Source: Paenochrobactrum glaciei
GTDB lineage: Bacteria > Pseudomonadota > Alphaproteobacteria > Rhizobiales > Rhizobiaceae
NCBI RefSeq assembly: GCF_039522165.1
Contig: NZ_BAAADE010000005.1
Location: 1-64,000, forward strand
Direction of reading: 5' to 3'
Length of the DNA stretch: 64,000 bases
The notes beneath the pieces were generated by a model. The model was not told the origin of the DNA. It made no database searches and worked only from the letters and a program-made list of their open reading frames with translations. Positions 1 to 8,612 of the stretch are shown here, piece after piece. Position 1 is the first letter of the stretch. Each line of letters opens with the position of its first letter. The translations under genes were made by a program, and so were the position numbers.

Positions 1-47
1 TGAACAAAACAAAAAACGGGCTGAATGCCCAAAGCTCAAAAGTTTAG

Positions 48-126
<79 letters not shown>

Positions 127-146
127 TTATCTAATGAAATCAAATA

Positions 147-180
147 GAAAGCCCGGCAAGAAATTGCTGGGCTTTCATCT
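147..180 (+). terminator. Terminator-like hairpin after tRNA-fMet, supplied by the element
   Basis: GAAAGCCCGGCAA (147-159) pairs with TTGCTGGGCTTTC (164-176), one G-U pair and a short loop, followed by a short mixed T-rich tail. It probably replaces the original tRNA terminator displaced to 14594-14625. Confidence 0.6.
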
Positions 181-190
181 TTTGAGTTTC

Positions 191-210
191 GTGCGCCACC
201 TGTGCGCCAC
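191..210 (+). repeat. Left arm-type integrase-site candidates
   Basis: Two direct copies of GTGCGCCAC at 191-199 and 202-210, spaced 11 bp (one helical turn). The same 9-mer recurs at the other end of the element (14405 and 14416, plus a one-mismatch copy at 14395). The placement flanks the attP core once the element is circular, as expected for integrase arm sites. Confidence 0.6.
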
Positions 211-266
211 CGTGAAATAAGTGGGGAAAAGACGATCGGCCGTTGAAGGCTGATCGCCCAATCGCA

Positions 267-533
267 TCAGTCTGACAAAGCCGCTAGCAATTGCAGCTCG
301 GCATTTTCGGCGACAAGGGCGAGCGCCCGCAGGTAACTTTCCGCATCGGCAAGGCTGTCAATCAGATCAATCCCGATCTGCTCGTCCAGCTCCATCCGCC
401 GTGCAGTCAAGCGGATTGCGTGGTCGCCTTGGCAGGCGATTAGGATCGCCGCCCGGATCGTCGGGGCGATCTCGGTAAGGCGGGGCATCGGATCGAAGCC
501 GTTGAGGTTGAGGTCGAGGGGATGCTTTTGCAT
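267..533 (-). CDS. Hypothetical island protein, 88 aa
   Basis: Small acidic, Ala/Leu-rich protein predicted to be mostly helical; no family recognised. The start at 533 was chosen because GGAG lies 6 nt upstream of the ATG; a longer open frame to 578 lacks such a site. It is the last minus-strand gene before attL, so it may belong to the element's accessory end. No signal peptide or membrane segment is visible. Confidence 0.55.
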   Translation of the reverse strand: MQKHPLDLNLNGFDPMPRLTEIAPTIRAAILIACQGDHAIRLTARRMELDEQIGIDLIDSLADAESYLRALALVAENAELQLLAALSD

Positions 534-641
534 GGGTTTCTCCGTTGCATGTTGCGAACGGTCGCCCAAAATATACACAGATTGCTCTCACACAATTTGG
601 AAATGATTGGATGCCAGTTGGAAATTTTCCGACGCCAGACA

Positions 642-1625
642 CTACCCTTTCAGAATAGCGTCGCTGACATCGTCCAAAGCGCCGTCCCATTCCCTCGACT
701 TCGTTTCCCATGTATCCGCAGCATCACCAACCGGCTGCGAAGTGATGGGGCGCTCAAGGCGTTCGAAAACATCGTATTGCGCGACGGGCATCATGGAGCC
801 TACCCGTCCTCCTATGTAGAGAATTTCGCCAGATATGGCTTCCGCCACACGGGCAGCCTCTCGGATCGCGTTCGTGATCTTGTTGTTCGTCACCTGAATG
901 TGGGAAATGGCCCCACGGCTTTGGCTGTTTCCAGCGTGCGCCACATAGGCATGGCTCCATTCCGCGATCTCTGTCGCTCCGCTGTTGAGTAGCCAGCCTT
1001 CAACTCTGGTGATTAGGGATTTCGGAAGTCGGTCAGTTCGGGAACGAATGGAGGCGGAAATTCCCAAAAGTCGGTCCAAGTGACGATGCATGCGCTCCGA
1101 TGTTGAGTAAGCCTTCGGTCCAGTGGTATCGCCCCAATATACGACGCCCGGTTCTCTATCCTTCCAGCATTCCGCCGCCACAGCCTCGTAATCGTAAGGC
1201 AGGCCGTCAAAACAAACGAAGTTCTCTCGGGTTAGAAGGTGCCAATTTGCCTTGATGTCGGTGATCAATCGAGGTAGGGAAATCACGTCCCTTCGCCGGT
1301 CTATGAGCCGCCGCAAGGCCATCGCTTGCATTGTGACATGACCATTGACGAGCGTATCGCCAAGCATCGTTGTGTGTAGCGGCCCATCTGGGTTTTCTAG
1401 GGCAAGTTTGCTGATGGTGGCAAAAGTCACGTCTCGCCAAACGAGCGTATGGATGACGTTCCAGATCGCGTGCTCTTCATCATCATCGAGCCAATTGCTC
1501 CATTGCTTCCGCTTTTGGCGGAATGAATGGAGAGACTTCTTGTCGGTTACATCGCAGTCGCGAAGATCGTATTTATATCCGTTCATGCTGGAAGCATGGA
1601 TAATTCGGGCAGCGGTGGCAAGCAT
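642..1625 (-). CDS. Hypothetical protein, about 327 aa, conserved cargo type
   Basis: Soluble protein of unknown function. Visible segments include an Arg-rich stretch (ALRRLIDRRRDVISLPRL) and, further on, SHAYVAHAG, a His-rich helix of the type seen in proteins annotated as AbiU2/HEPN-like. I recall this general protein type from scattered proteobacterial islands but cannot name the family. Start uncertain: ATG at 1625 or ATG at 1586; a TTG at 1646 is also in frame. It follows the 1670-2233 gene with a short gap, so the two may be co-transcribed. A defence role is possible, not shown. Confidence 0.6.
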   Translation of the reverse strand: MLATAARIIHASSMNGYKYDLRDCDVTDKKSLHSFRQKRKQWSNWLDDDEEHAIWNVIHTLVWRDVTFATISKLALENPDGPLHTTMLGDTLVNGHVTMQAMALRRLIDRRRDVISLPRLITDIKANWHLLTRENFVCFDGLPYDYEAVAAECWKDREPGVVYWGDTTGPKAYSTSERMHRHLDRLLGISASIRSRTDRLPKSLITRVEGWLLNSGATEIAEWSHAYVAHAGNSQSRGAISHIQVTNNKITNAIREAARVAEAISGEILYIGGRVGSMMPVAQYDVFERLERPITSQPVGDAADTWETKSREWDGALDDVSDAILKG

Positions 1626-1669
1626 GCTCACCGGGCTTTTGCACAATCATCCGGCACATGAACGTGCGG

Positions 1670-2233
1670 CTAATAGGCCGCGCGGGCATTGAGGGCGATG
1701 ATGCAGAGATCACGATATCGCGCCATTGCTTTCGGGCTGGTGCTGACTGGATTGATCTTCATCGCCTTGAGCCCCTTGATGTCGCCCGCCTTCGCCATCG
1801 CGACGATCTCGGCAAGCTTCTTACGGAAGCGCGCATGTGTCGGTGCCGAGAAATCAGGTGCAGCGGGCATCTTGCCGTTCTGCGCGGCTTCGAGGATCGC
1901 AGCGCGCTTGCCGCCCTTCGGGGCATCGGCTTTTGCCTTCCGCTTCGCCTTCTCGGCTTGGCGTTTTGCAGGGGTCGTGCCACTGCGTGCAGCGTCGATC
2001 ATGTCTTTCGGGACGAGAACGGTCATCTTGGCGGGCGTGATGCCGTAAATGAGACATGGCTTGCCGCCGTTCTGGGCGCTGATCTGGGCCGCGATCTCGG
2101 CAGCTTTCGCAAGCGTCGGGGCTTCGCGATTAATCTTTTCGAAAGAGCCATTCCGAACGTGCACGTTGAAGTGCGTGGCGGTGGCTATCTTTGCACGGTC
2201 GGCAATATCGGCGGGATGGGGTTTCTTTGGCAT
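1670..2233 (-). CDS. Hypothetical basic protein, 187 aa
   Basis: Lys/Ala-rich protein, no membrane segments. Residues 1-80 form an N-terminal domain ending in PAKMTVLVP, followed by a highly charged linker (many AK/KA steps) and a C-terminal segment ending PKAMARYRDLCIIAL. Similar two-part proteins are frequent as unnamed proteins in Rhizobiales islands and plasmids; function unknown. Start at 2233 is supported by AAAGGA 8-9 nt upstream; the frame stays open to 2302 without a better site. The divergent gap to 2400 probably holds promoters for both directions. Confidence 0.65.
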   Translation of the reverse strand: MPKKPHPADIADRAKIATATHFNVHVRNGSFEKINREAPTLAKAAEIAAQISAQNGGKPCLIYGITPAKMTVLVPKDMIDAARSGTTPAKRQAEKAKRKAKADAPKGGKRAAILEAAQNGKMPAAPDFSAPTHARFRKKLAEIVAMAKAGDIKGLKAMKINPVSTSPKAMARYRDLCIIALNARAAY

Positions 2234-2399
2234 GGAATTTTCCTTTAGAAAGTGGTGTGTTATTCCCACAATCAAAAAGAGCAACACAGATTCGGTGTCC
2301 ATGTAATGTCTACTTTTCTTAAGTTAGACATAGACAACTCTTCAATCTTTCGTAGTGAGGATTGAAGGCCGATGAATATGGCGATCAGGAGTAAGTGGT

Positions 2400-3833
2400 A
2401 TGAAAATGACTGATATTGTTATTAAACGTTCAAATGAACTGATTGATCCCCAAGCTCAAATACTTGTCGATTTTCTGAAGGAAATGGGACTACCGTTCGA
2501 AAACATCATTGCTGATATAGGTCAGAGAAAAATTATAGGCGACAACATCTTTACATTGATTGGGGATCTCCCCGCTGAGGTGAAGAAGGACGCTCGTTAT
2601 CTTTCTAAATTTGTGGTGGGGGCAGGATTTGGACTGTTCGATTACTCACTTAATGCCGTCTGGAACGAGGTGGTGATCAATCTTCGGAAGAAAGCGGTCG
2701 TATATGGCCTTGATATCTTTTTCGATGCGGCCGTGGGTGGCAGTAAGGCACGCGAGCATTATTCTACGGAAGACGATCTTCCTTCTATCAAGGATAGTGT
2801 CTTGCTCGACACAAGTCGAAAACTCGAACTGATTTCGGACACGACCTATAAGAAGCTGAAACATATTCTCGATATGCGCAACGATATCGGTATTTCACAT
2901 CCGAATACCTACACTATCAATGCATACGAGCTACTTGGATATCTGCAAAACTGCATTCAGGACGTTTTGAATGACAATCCGACCGAAGCCGCGCTTCAGG
3001 TTCAGGCTTTTATCAAGAATCTGAAGACAACGACGGTCGTTGTCGACAATACTGCAAAACAATCAATTGAAAGAAAAATAACCGAGCTACCGACGCATCT
3101 TTGTGGCAGCCTAATGCGGACTGTTTTCGGGATATATGTCGCAGTCGAAACCGACCCAACTGTGCGGAAAAACATCTCGCTCATTGCACCCGCACTCTGG
3201 GCGGCTTGTGCAGACGAAGCCAAATACAAGCTAGGGATCGTGCTTGAAGGCTATAACGTCAACTTATTCAAAGATAAGCATACACTTGGTCAGCAGTTTT
3301 TTGATATAGTTGGTGGAAACGCATTCAGATCGCCTGGTGAGCGGGTCATCATTGTCGATGAGTTGATCACGGAGCTTCTTGACAAGCATAATGGATGGGA
3401 CAACTTCCACCATGAACCGCCAATCGCAGCGCAACTTTATTCCTATGTGCCCGATCAGAATTCGATCTTCGACAATCTGGCCCAGCGCCTCTTCAAAGTC
3501 GTTCTGATATGCCGCATAGGTCGCGGCGTAAGCTATTGCGAAGGTGTTTCGCCGGGCGGGAGGAAATATTACGACAGCATCCTGGAGCTGGCAGGCGACA
3601 AATTCGCTCCTCACGCAATGGCGTCACTTAGCCACTACGAAATTAAAAACCAGTTGCACACCGCACTTTGCCGCAAGCACGCGAAGGTGGCATTGGAAAT
3701 CGTGAAGAAAAATGTAATCAATGAGCGACTAATCGAGTGCCTTGAATATTTGATTGCTAATATCGAAACGAGTATGTCCTGCGTGGATAGTGGCGATTTT
3801 AAGAAGCTATCGACGGGCTACTTTAGCTGGTGA
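2400..3833 (+). CDS. Putative HEPN-domain cargo protein, 477 aa
   Basis: The only sizeable plus-strand gene of island 1, less GC-rich than its neighbours, so probably an independently acquired cargo gene. Residues about 135-190 resemble a HEPN four-helix unit: Arg160 and His167 give the R-x6-H signature (RNDIGISH) that forms the RNase site in HEPN toxins and abortive-infection proteins. The rest is unrecognised, with no membrane segment. Inference: a phage-defence or superinfection-exclusion gene carried by the element. The family assignment rests on one short motif and helical context only, so it is tentative. A terminator follows at 3983-4015. Confidence 0.75.
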   Translation: MKMTDIVIKRSNELIDPQAQILVDFLKEMGLPFENIIADIGQRKIIGDNIFTLIGDLPAEVKKDARYLSKFVVGAGFGLFDYSLNAVWNEVVINLRKKAVVYGLDIFFDAAVGGSKAREHYSTEDDLPSIKDSVLLDTSRKLELISDTTYKKLKHILDMRNDIGISHPNTYTINAYELLGYLQNCIQDVLNDNPTEAALQVQAFIKNLKTTTVVVDNTAKQSIERKITELPTHLCGSLMRTVFGIYVAVETDPTVRKNISLIAPALWAACADEAKYKLGIVLEGYNVNLFKDKHTLGQQFFDIVGGNAFRSPGERVIIVDELITELLDKHNGWDNFHHEPPIAAQLYSYVPDQNSIFDNLAQRLFKVVLICRIGRGVSYCEGVSPGGRKYYDSILELAGDKFAPHAMASLSHYEIKNQLHTALCRKHAKVALEIVKKNVINERLIECLEYLIANIETSMSCVDSGDFKKLSTGYFSW

Positions 3834-3982
3834 CAGTCTGCAAGTAGACGCGTGCTTCGAGCACGTCGCCTTTGCTTTCTCGCCAGATACCGCGTTCAGC
3901 GCTGAGAACTTTTTTCTGCTTCTCAGCATACTGACCTTTGGAATATTGTATCTATATGTATAAAACATTGTGAGGAAAAGAA

Positions 3983-4015
3983 AAAGCCCGCCGTTTCAAC
4001 TCGGCGAGCTTTTTT
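3983..4015 (+). terminator. Rho-independent terminator
   Basis: AAAGCCCGCCG pairs with CGGCGAGCTTT around a TTTCAACT loop with one mismatch, followed on the plus strand by a run of T. It closes the 2400-3833 cargo gene. Confidence 0.7.
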
Positions 4016-4205
4016 AGAAATGAAGCCCGCATGGACGGCTGCTTCTATTGCCATTATGCCTGATGTGTGACCTGTAAGCAAGAATTTAGAGAATTATCAA
4101 CGAAAGCTGTGCTGTGGTGATCTGGCAACGAGCTGCGGTGTCTAACAATCTGCGGCGATATGATTCAAAACAGCCTCCGGGAAAGCGTAACAGGGAAAAG
4201 TTATG

Positions 4206-4235
4206 CGGAATGTAACGGAATGTAACGGAATGTGC
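4206..4235. repeat. Three tandem 10-bp repeats, iteron-like
   Basis: CGGAATGTAA repeated at 4206, 4216 and 4226; the third copy ends CGGAATGTGC. The 10-bp period means all copies face the same side of the helix. They sit just downstream of a winged-helix-like gene, an arrangement seen at small replicon origins, but that link is inference. Confidence 0.65.
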
Positions 4236-4265
4236 GGTTTTTCAGCGAAAGCGTCACGCTGACCG

Positions 4266-4589
4266 TCACGGCCATGGCAAAATTGCAATTAAAGAAGCCC
4301 GCTTTGACCCGCCGTGATGCACCGCAATACAGCCCCGGTCAGCCAGACGGCGAAGGTGATACGGAATAGCGGTTATGTCGAGCGCCGTGGCATCGGCAAG
4401 CTGCCCCCGAGTTGCTTGGCACGTCAATCCGTCCGCCTTGGCGGCGATAGCGCTGGCGAGACGAAACAGGGTCGCTGAGATGGTGGGGTCGCGCCGAAGG
4501 CGGTCAAGCCAGCGATCTACCGTTGGGACTTCGGGGTCGGCTGCGGAAAGAGGTTCAGACGTGGCAGGAATGGCAGCGACGGCGATCAT
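4266..4589 (-). CDS. Winged-helix/HTH-like protein, about 107 aa
   Basis: The C-terminal half (about residues 55-105) reads as a winged helix: a helix with ATRGQLADATALD, a recognition-like helix IPYHLRRLADRGCI and a beta wing IAVHHGGSKRASLIAI. Such domains occur in replication initiators and in regulators. Start chosen at 4589 because GGAG lies 8 nt upstream; an ATG at 4634 is also open. Last gene of the island's minus-strand train, directly before the 10-bp tandem repeats, so a Rep-like or copy-control role is possible. Confidence 0.6.
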   Translation of the reverse strand: MIAVAAIPATSEPLSAADPEVPTVDRWLDRLRRDPTISATLFRLASAIAAKADGLTCQATRGQLADATALDITAIPYHLRRLADRGCIAVHHGGSKRASLIAILPWP

Positions 4590-4695
4590 GGCAACTCCCG
4601 AATTGTGTGGATCGCTTATCAATAGCAGTTTCATCCCCGTGTTTACAGCAAAACAATGCTCCGCCGACGGAGGAAATGGCGGGTTTGCAGCGGTT

Positions 4696-5067
4696 TTACC
4701 CTAAATTCTCGCGTTGCCAGCCGACAGTCCTCCGGTGAAGGCGATCCCTTTCCCGCTGCGCTGCGCATGGCGTGCAGAAGCGTTTTTTATCTCCGGGGCG
4801 ACGGTGAAGATCGCTGCCGCATTGCTGACATGCGAAATGCTTGTGGGCTTTCAGCGGACGGCAATTATCGCAGAAGCGGGGCGGCATTCCTGCTTTACGT
4901 TCATGTGGCATCAGCTTCCCGCAGATGCGGCAGACCGGACGGCGGTCGGCTTTTGCCGCTGCCTCCGTTTCCCGACAAGACGGACATTTCAGCGGCGTCC
5001 GGCCGGGAAGCGCTTGCCGCTCGAAAAAGACACCGCATCCCCTGCATTTTATCGTGATTAAGAGCAT
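4696..5067 (-). CDS. Triple zinc-ribbon protein, 123 aa
   Basis: Six CxxC knuckles at residues 8/11, 28/31, 46/49, 66/69, 80/83 and 98/101 would form three tandem zinc ribbons; the linkers are rich in Arg and Lys. This pattern fits a nucleic-acid or protein-binding scaffold, and small zinc-ribbon proteins are common in temperate phages. No catalytic residues visible. ATG at 5067 chosen; an in-frame TTG directly precedes it. Lies in the same orientation as the tape measure operon with gaps on both sides. Confidence 0.7.
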   Translation of the reverse strand: MLLITIKCRGCGVFFERQALPGRTPLKCPSCRETEAAAKADRRPVCRICGKLMPHERKAGMPPRFCDNCRPLKAHKHFACQQCGSDLHRRPGDKKRFCTPCAAQRERDRLHRRTVGWQRENLG

Positions 5068-5258
5068 CAATGGGGCCGTTCCTATGTGGTTTCAATGGTT
5101 TGGAGGGGGCGATGAAACACAACCCAAGTGCGTTTTCCGAAAATGGAGAAACATCGAAATATCGGGGGGCAGCGCTCCCGCCTAGGGGATGGGGCTGATA
5201 AGGGTACCTATGAACCATTTCCAACCCCCGCTTGCCCCCTTGGGAACGAACCCCATCG

Positions 5259-5645
5259 TCAGCGCCTTGATGGGAATGGAACGACCACCGCATCACAAGC
5301 GTGATCGCTTGCGGGCTGGGCTGCCCGCAGCGCTGAGAGGATTTCGGAATGATTAAACCCACGTTCAATCAGGCCGATTGCCTCCGTTTCCCTGCCTTTG
5401 ATAATGGGATCAGACAGGACAACTCGCGCAAGGCGAAGGGCGGATACCGCTCCCCTGCCATAGCCGTAGCCGTATATGAATGCCTCCCCGCCAAGACCAC
5501 AGGGTTGTGAGCTTGCAATCATACCCGCTAGGTCGGTAAGTCCATTTTCACCCCATGGACTGTCGAGGGCCGCATCCACTCCCTGATCACCAATCTCAGC
5601 TATTATATCGACAAATGTTTGCGGTAAATCGCTCGCCATTGTCAT
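5259..5645 (-). CDS. Hypothetical protein following the tape measure gene, 128 aa
   Basis: Unrecognised soluble protein with a Gly/Tyr-rich turn (IYGYGYGRGAVSAL) in the middle. Its ATG at 5645 overlaps the stop of the tape measure gene by one base (TAATG), so translation is probably coupled and a tail-related role is plausible. Proteins encoded just after a tape measure in siphophages are often distal tail components, but no motif supports that here. Confidence 0.65.
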   Translation of the reverse strand: MTMASDLPQTFVDIIAEIGDQGVDAALDSPWGENGLTDLAGMIASSQPCGLGGEAFIYGYGYGRGAVSALRLARVVLSDPIIKGRETEAIGLIERGFNHSEILSALRAAQPASDHACDAVVVPFPSRR

Positions 5646-7993
5646 TACCTCGCTGGCAGATCGGCATGGATGCCGCGCATGGATTGGTCAAGTTCTTTGA
5701 AGATGGCAGCCTTGATCGCCTTCGCAGCTGCCATCGGATCAGTGATCCCATGAACGTGAATGTCACCGATCTTGAACGATGCTCCGCTTCCCCCGCCTGC
5801 GTTCGGAACTATTCTACCTTGTGTGCTTGGCTGGAAAATTTCAGGGCCTTTCTCGCCGACAAGGAATGAACCTCCCGGCCAGACCGGCCCGCCTTTCGCA
5901 CGATGTGCGCTCGGCATTGTGAGGCCTGCACTACCCGCGTTGTTCGCTGCCGCCCGGCTTGCTATGTCGGAGCCGCCACCTGACGCCCCACTATCGCCAT
6001 AGCCGAACCATCCCTTTACCTTATTCACGGCTCCTACAGCCGCCCCTGCGATAGCATCACCGATCTGCGATCCGATACCCTTCGCCCACTCGACCAACCC
6101 GGCGAACACATCCTTGATCGCGGTGATCATCCGCATCGCAGCGTCGTAACCGGCCTGCTCCCATTCTGCCTTTTGCTCTTCTGAAAGAACTTCTCGACCG
6201 AAGAAACTGCCGATCCACTCGCCGAACGCTTTGAGTGCCGATGTCGCCTTATCCCAACCGGCAGCAATTGCGTCGCCGATCGGGGAAAGCCAGCTAAATA
6301 GAGGCTTTGCGGCCTCAATCGCGGGGGAAAGAACCTCTCCGATTGCGCGAGCAACGCCCGACAATACGGAAGTTATGCGATCCCAATACTTGTAAAGCGT
6401 CGCCCCCGCCGCTGCGACGGCAGCGACACCGACAGCGATCAATCCCCATGCAGGGGCCGAGACAGCCGCCAGCGCTGATCCTACGGCCGAGAGCGCCGAT
6501 CCTATTAGAGAGACACCGGGGACAGCGCGCACCATCCCCATCAGCCCGGTCGTGATTGTCTGGAAGGTTGTGAGCTTGATCCCGCTCATTGCTCCAAGCG
6601 CTCGCTGTAGTCCGACCGCGCTGCTTGCAGCTGTTGCCGCAGCACCGCCGAACCGGGCGACGCCAAGAGCGCCCGAGATCATCGCACCGCGTAGATTAAG
6701 CCCGACGAACTGCAACCCGATCAGGCCGATGCGCAGCGCCGTCAGTCCGGCAACCGTGCCGACAACAGCCTGCGTCAAGCGCGGAAATCTGCCGACCAGA
6801 TCGGCGATCTTCGTAGCGATCGGGGCGAATGCTTCGGCCGCATCCGCAAGTGCTGGGGTAAGCGCTTGACCGAGCGCGATAGCTATACCCTCGATCGCAT
6901 TGGAGAGGCGGTTCACGGCATTCTGTGTTGTCTTCGATCTAACGGCGAATTCGCGCTGCACGCTGCCTGCGGTCTGCGCATCATCGCGGATCGCCTCGTA
7001 ATTCTTACGCAAAAGCTCAAGATCATTGAGGATCGGGCCGAGGCCGCGTGCTTCCTCGCCAAAAATGCGGTTCATCAGCGAAACACGCTCGTGGGCGGGT
7101 GCCTTCTGGATGCGTTCCAGCACGTCAAGCCCGGCGCCAAAGGCATCTTTCTGCATATTCTTCGCGAGCTGCTCAGCGTCGATGTTTAGCTCTTCCAACG
7201 CCGCCCGCTGTGCCTTTGTCGCGCTTTTCCCTTTGGTCAGTGCGCGAGTGAAATTCAGGAAGGATGTTGCGGCCACGTCAGGCGTTGTGCCTGCCGAGAT
7301 CATGGCCGAACCGAATGCGAGTGTTTCTTTCGCGCTGAGCCCGGCAGCCTTACCGAACGCGAGAGTGCGCCGGGCAAATTCCAGAAGATCGGGCGCCGAG
7401 GATGCAGTTGTATCCGCAAGGGTATTGATTTGATCGCCAAAAAGCTTGGTCTGATCGACCGTCCAGCCCATTGCAGTTTGCATCTTCGCCAGTGCTTCAC
7501 CGGCGGCATCACCCGCCACGTCCCATGCAACAGCGGTCTGCAAAACCATTTCGGAATAGGCTTCAAGATCATCATTGCCGACGCCTGCCTGCGCCGCCGC
7601 CGCCATAGTCGCCGCCACTTCGGACTGTGCCCGGCCGGTTGCAGCGCTTACGCGCTTGACGGCCTGCTCGAAGCCTTTGAGGCCTCTGTCATCAACGCCG
7701 GTTACCTTGCGCAGGTCGGCGAGTGCTTCTTCCAGCTCGATCGTCGGGCGAAGGACGGCGCCAACGGCAGCTTTGAATGCGAAAAATCCAGCGGTTGCAT
7801 CGACCATACGGCCGCGCGCAGCGTCGATCGCACTATTGTTTCGCTCTTGAGCTGCGGCTAGACGAGCAGTGACGCTGGCGCCGCCGGTTGCCGCCTTGTT
7901 GATGCCAAGGAGCGCGTCCGACACTTTGCGTGCCGGGGCGCTGACCTGATCGATCAGGCGAACAATGAGCGATGAAGTTAAGGTTTTCGCCAT
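5645..7993 (-). CDS. Phage tail tape measure protein, TP901 type, 782 aa
   Basis: Tape measure proteins set tail length and help DNA passage into the host. The N-terminus (VRLIDQVSAPARKVSDALL) and the following segment, with repeated Ala-rich helices and a TDTTASSAPDLLEFARR-like stretch about residues 190-210, match the TP901 family core. Roughly residues 395-560 are long hydrophobic helices, followed by amphipathic helices, a Gly/Ser-rich region near 680-720 and a conserved-looking tail end (KIGDIHVHGITDPMAAAKAI). Length is mid-range for the family and the frame is intact. GGAG stands 9 nt upstream of the ATG. It is the only recognisable virion gene in the element; head, portal, terminase and other tail genes are absent. 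Confidence 0.92.
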   Translation of the reverse strand: MAKTLTSSLIVRLIDQVSAPARKVSDALLGINKAATGGASVTARLAAAQERNNSAIDAARGRMVDATAGFFAFKAAVGAVLRPTIELEEALADLRKVTGVDDRGLKGFEQAVKRVSAATGRAQSEVAATMAAAAQAGVGNDDLEAYSEMVLQTAVAWDVAGDAAGEALAKMQTAMGWTVDQTKLFGDQINTLADTTASSAPDLLEFARRTLAFGKAAGLSAKETLAFGSAMISAGTTPDVAATSFLNFTRALTKGKSATKAQRAALEELNIDAEQLAKNMQKDAFGAGLDVLERIQKAPAHERVSLMNRIFGEEARGLGPILNDLELLRKNYEAIRDDAQTAGSVQREFAVRSKTTQNAVNRLSNAIEGIAIALGQALTPALADAAEAFAPIATKIADLVGRFPRLTQAVVGTVAGLTALRIGLIGLQFVGLNLRGAMISGALGVARFGGAAATAASSAVGLQRALGAMSGIKLTTFQTITTGLMGMVRAVPGVSLIGSALSAVGSALAAVSAPAWGLIAVGVAAVAAAGATLYKYWDRITSVLSGVARAIGEVLSPAIEAAKPLFSWLSPIGDAIAAGWDKATSALKAFGEWIGSFFGREVLSEEQKAEWEQAGYDAAMRMITAIKDVFAGLVEWAKGIGSQIGDAIAGAAVGAVNKVKGWFGYGDSGASGGGSDIASRAAANNAGSAGLTMPSAHRAKGGPVWPGGSFLVGEKGPEIFQPSTQGRIVPNAGGGSGASFKIGDIHVHGITDPMAAAKAIKAAIFKELDQSMRGIHADLPAR

Positions 7994-8005
7994 GTAATCC
8001 GCTCC

Positions 8006-8560
8006 TTACCCATGGATGACGATGCTCTTGCTGCGTTCGGCTTCGGCAAAAGCTTTCGCCCAGCCAGTGTCTTTGCCGCCGTCTGCACCGGTGTGAACCG
8101 TTCCAATTGATGAACCCATGCCACCGGTCGCGCTGATCGTGGTTCCCACTGGCTGACCGTTTGGCTCCCAACCACCTTCCGGCACTGCAACCATGTTCTC
8201 GCGTGCGGCCTTGTCGGCTTCGCGGAAACTGCCAATAGCCTTGGCGGCATCGGCTGGTGAGGCCTTACTAGAAATCAGGACGCTTGTAAGAAACGGCAGA
8301 TCAGGAGCCATCGCACGAATTACCTTGGCACGATTAGATGCTGACATTTCTTGATTAGTCGGATCCGACGTGGCTGGTTCGTCAGGAGCCAGCTGTTTAG
8401 CTGCTAGCAAAGTTGGAGCAATAGCTGCGAGCTTACTGATAATCGCGTTGGCCGAGAGATCCGTTGTATTGAGCAGGTGCTGCGCTAGCGCGGGGTCGCA
8501 ATCAAAATATCCAGAATGCAGCACATCTTGAAAGCGTTGGATCCCAGGAGGTGTTTTCAT
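8006..8560 (-). CDS. Hypothetical phage protein, 184 aa
   Basis: Lies 12 nt upstream of the tape measure gene in the same direction, the place of tail assembly chaperones in siphophages. It lacks an obvious slippery frameshift arrangement and I recognise no family. The N-terminal half is helical; the C-terminal third is Gly/Thr-rich (ATGGMGSSIGTVHTG). GGAG upstream of the ATG at 8560 supports the start. Confidence 0.7.
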   Translation of the reverse strand: MKTPPGIQRFQDVLHSGYFDCDPALAQHLLNTTDLSANAIISKLAAIAPTLLAAKQLAPDEPATSDPTNQEMSASNRAKVIRAMAPDLPFLTSVLISSKASPADAAKAIGSFREADKAARENMVAVPEGGWEPNGQPVGTTISATGGMGSSIGTVHTGADGGKDTGWAKAFAEAERSKSIVIHG

Positions 8561-8612
8561 GTTCTAAACTCCTAAATGGATAACCCGCGCATGAGAGCGC
8601 GGCTTCGGTTGG

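Larger units (their letters stand above)
3834..4265. other. Gene-free 432-bp region of island 1
   Basis: Holds the terminator at 3983-4015 and a 10-bp tandem repeat at 4206-4235. No convincing coding frame. It lies between the converging ends of the 2400-3833 gene and the winged-helix-like gene at 4266-4589. Confidence 0.6.

Noticed and set aside
4901..5368. 155-aa minus frame over the zinc-ribbon gene
   Set aside because: It overlaps the 4696-5067 gene, whose CxxC spacing is convincing, and the start of the 5259-5645 gene region; no motif of its own.
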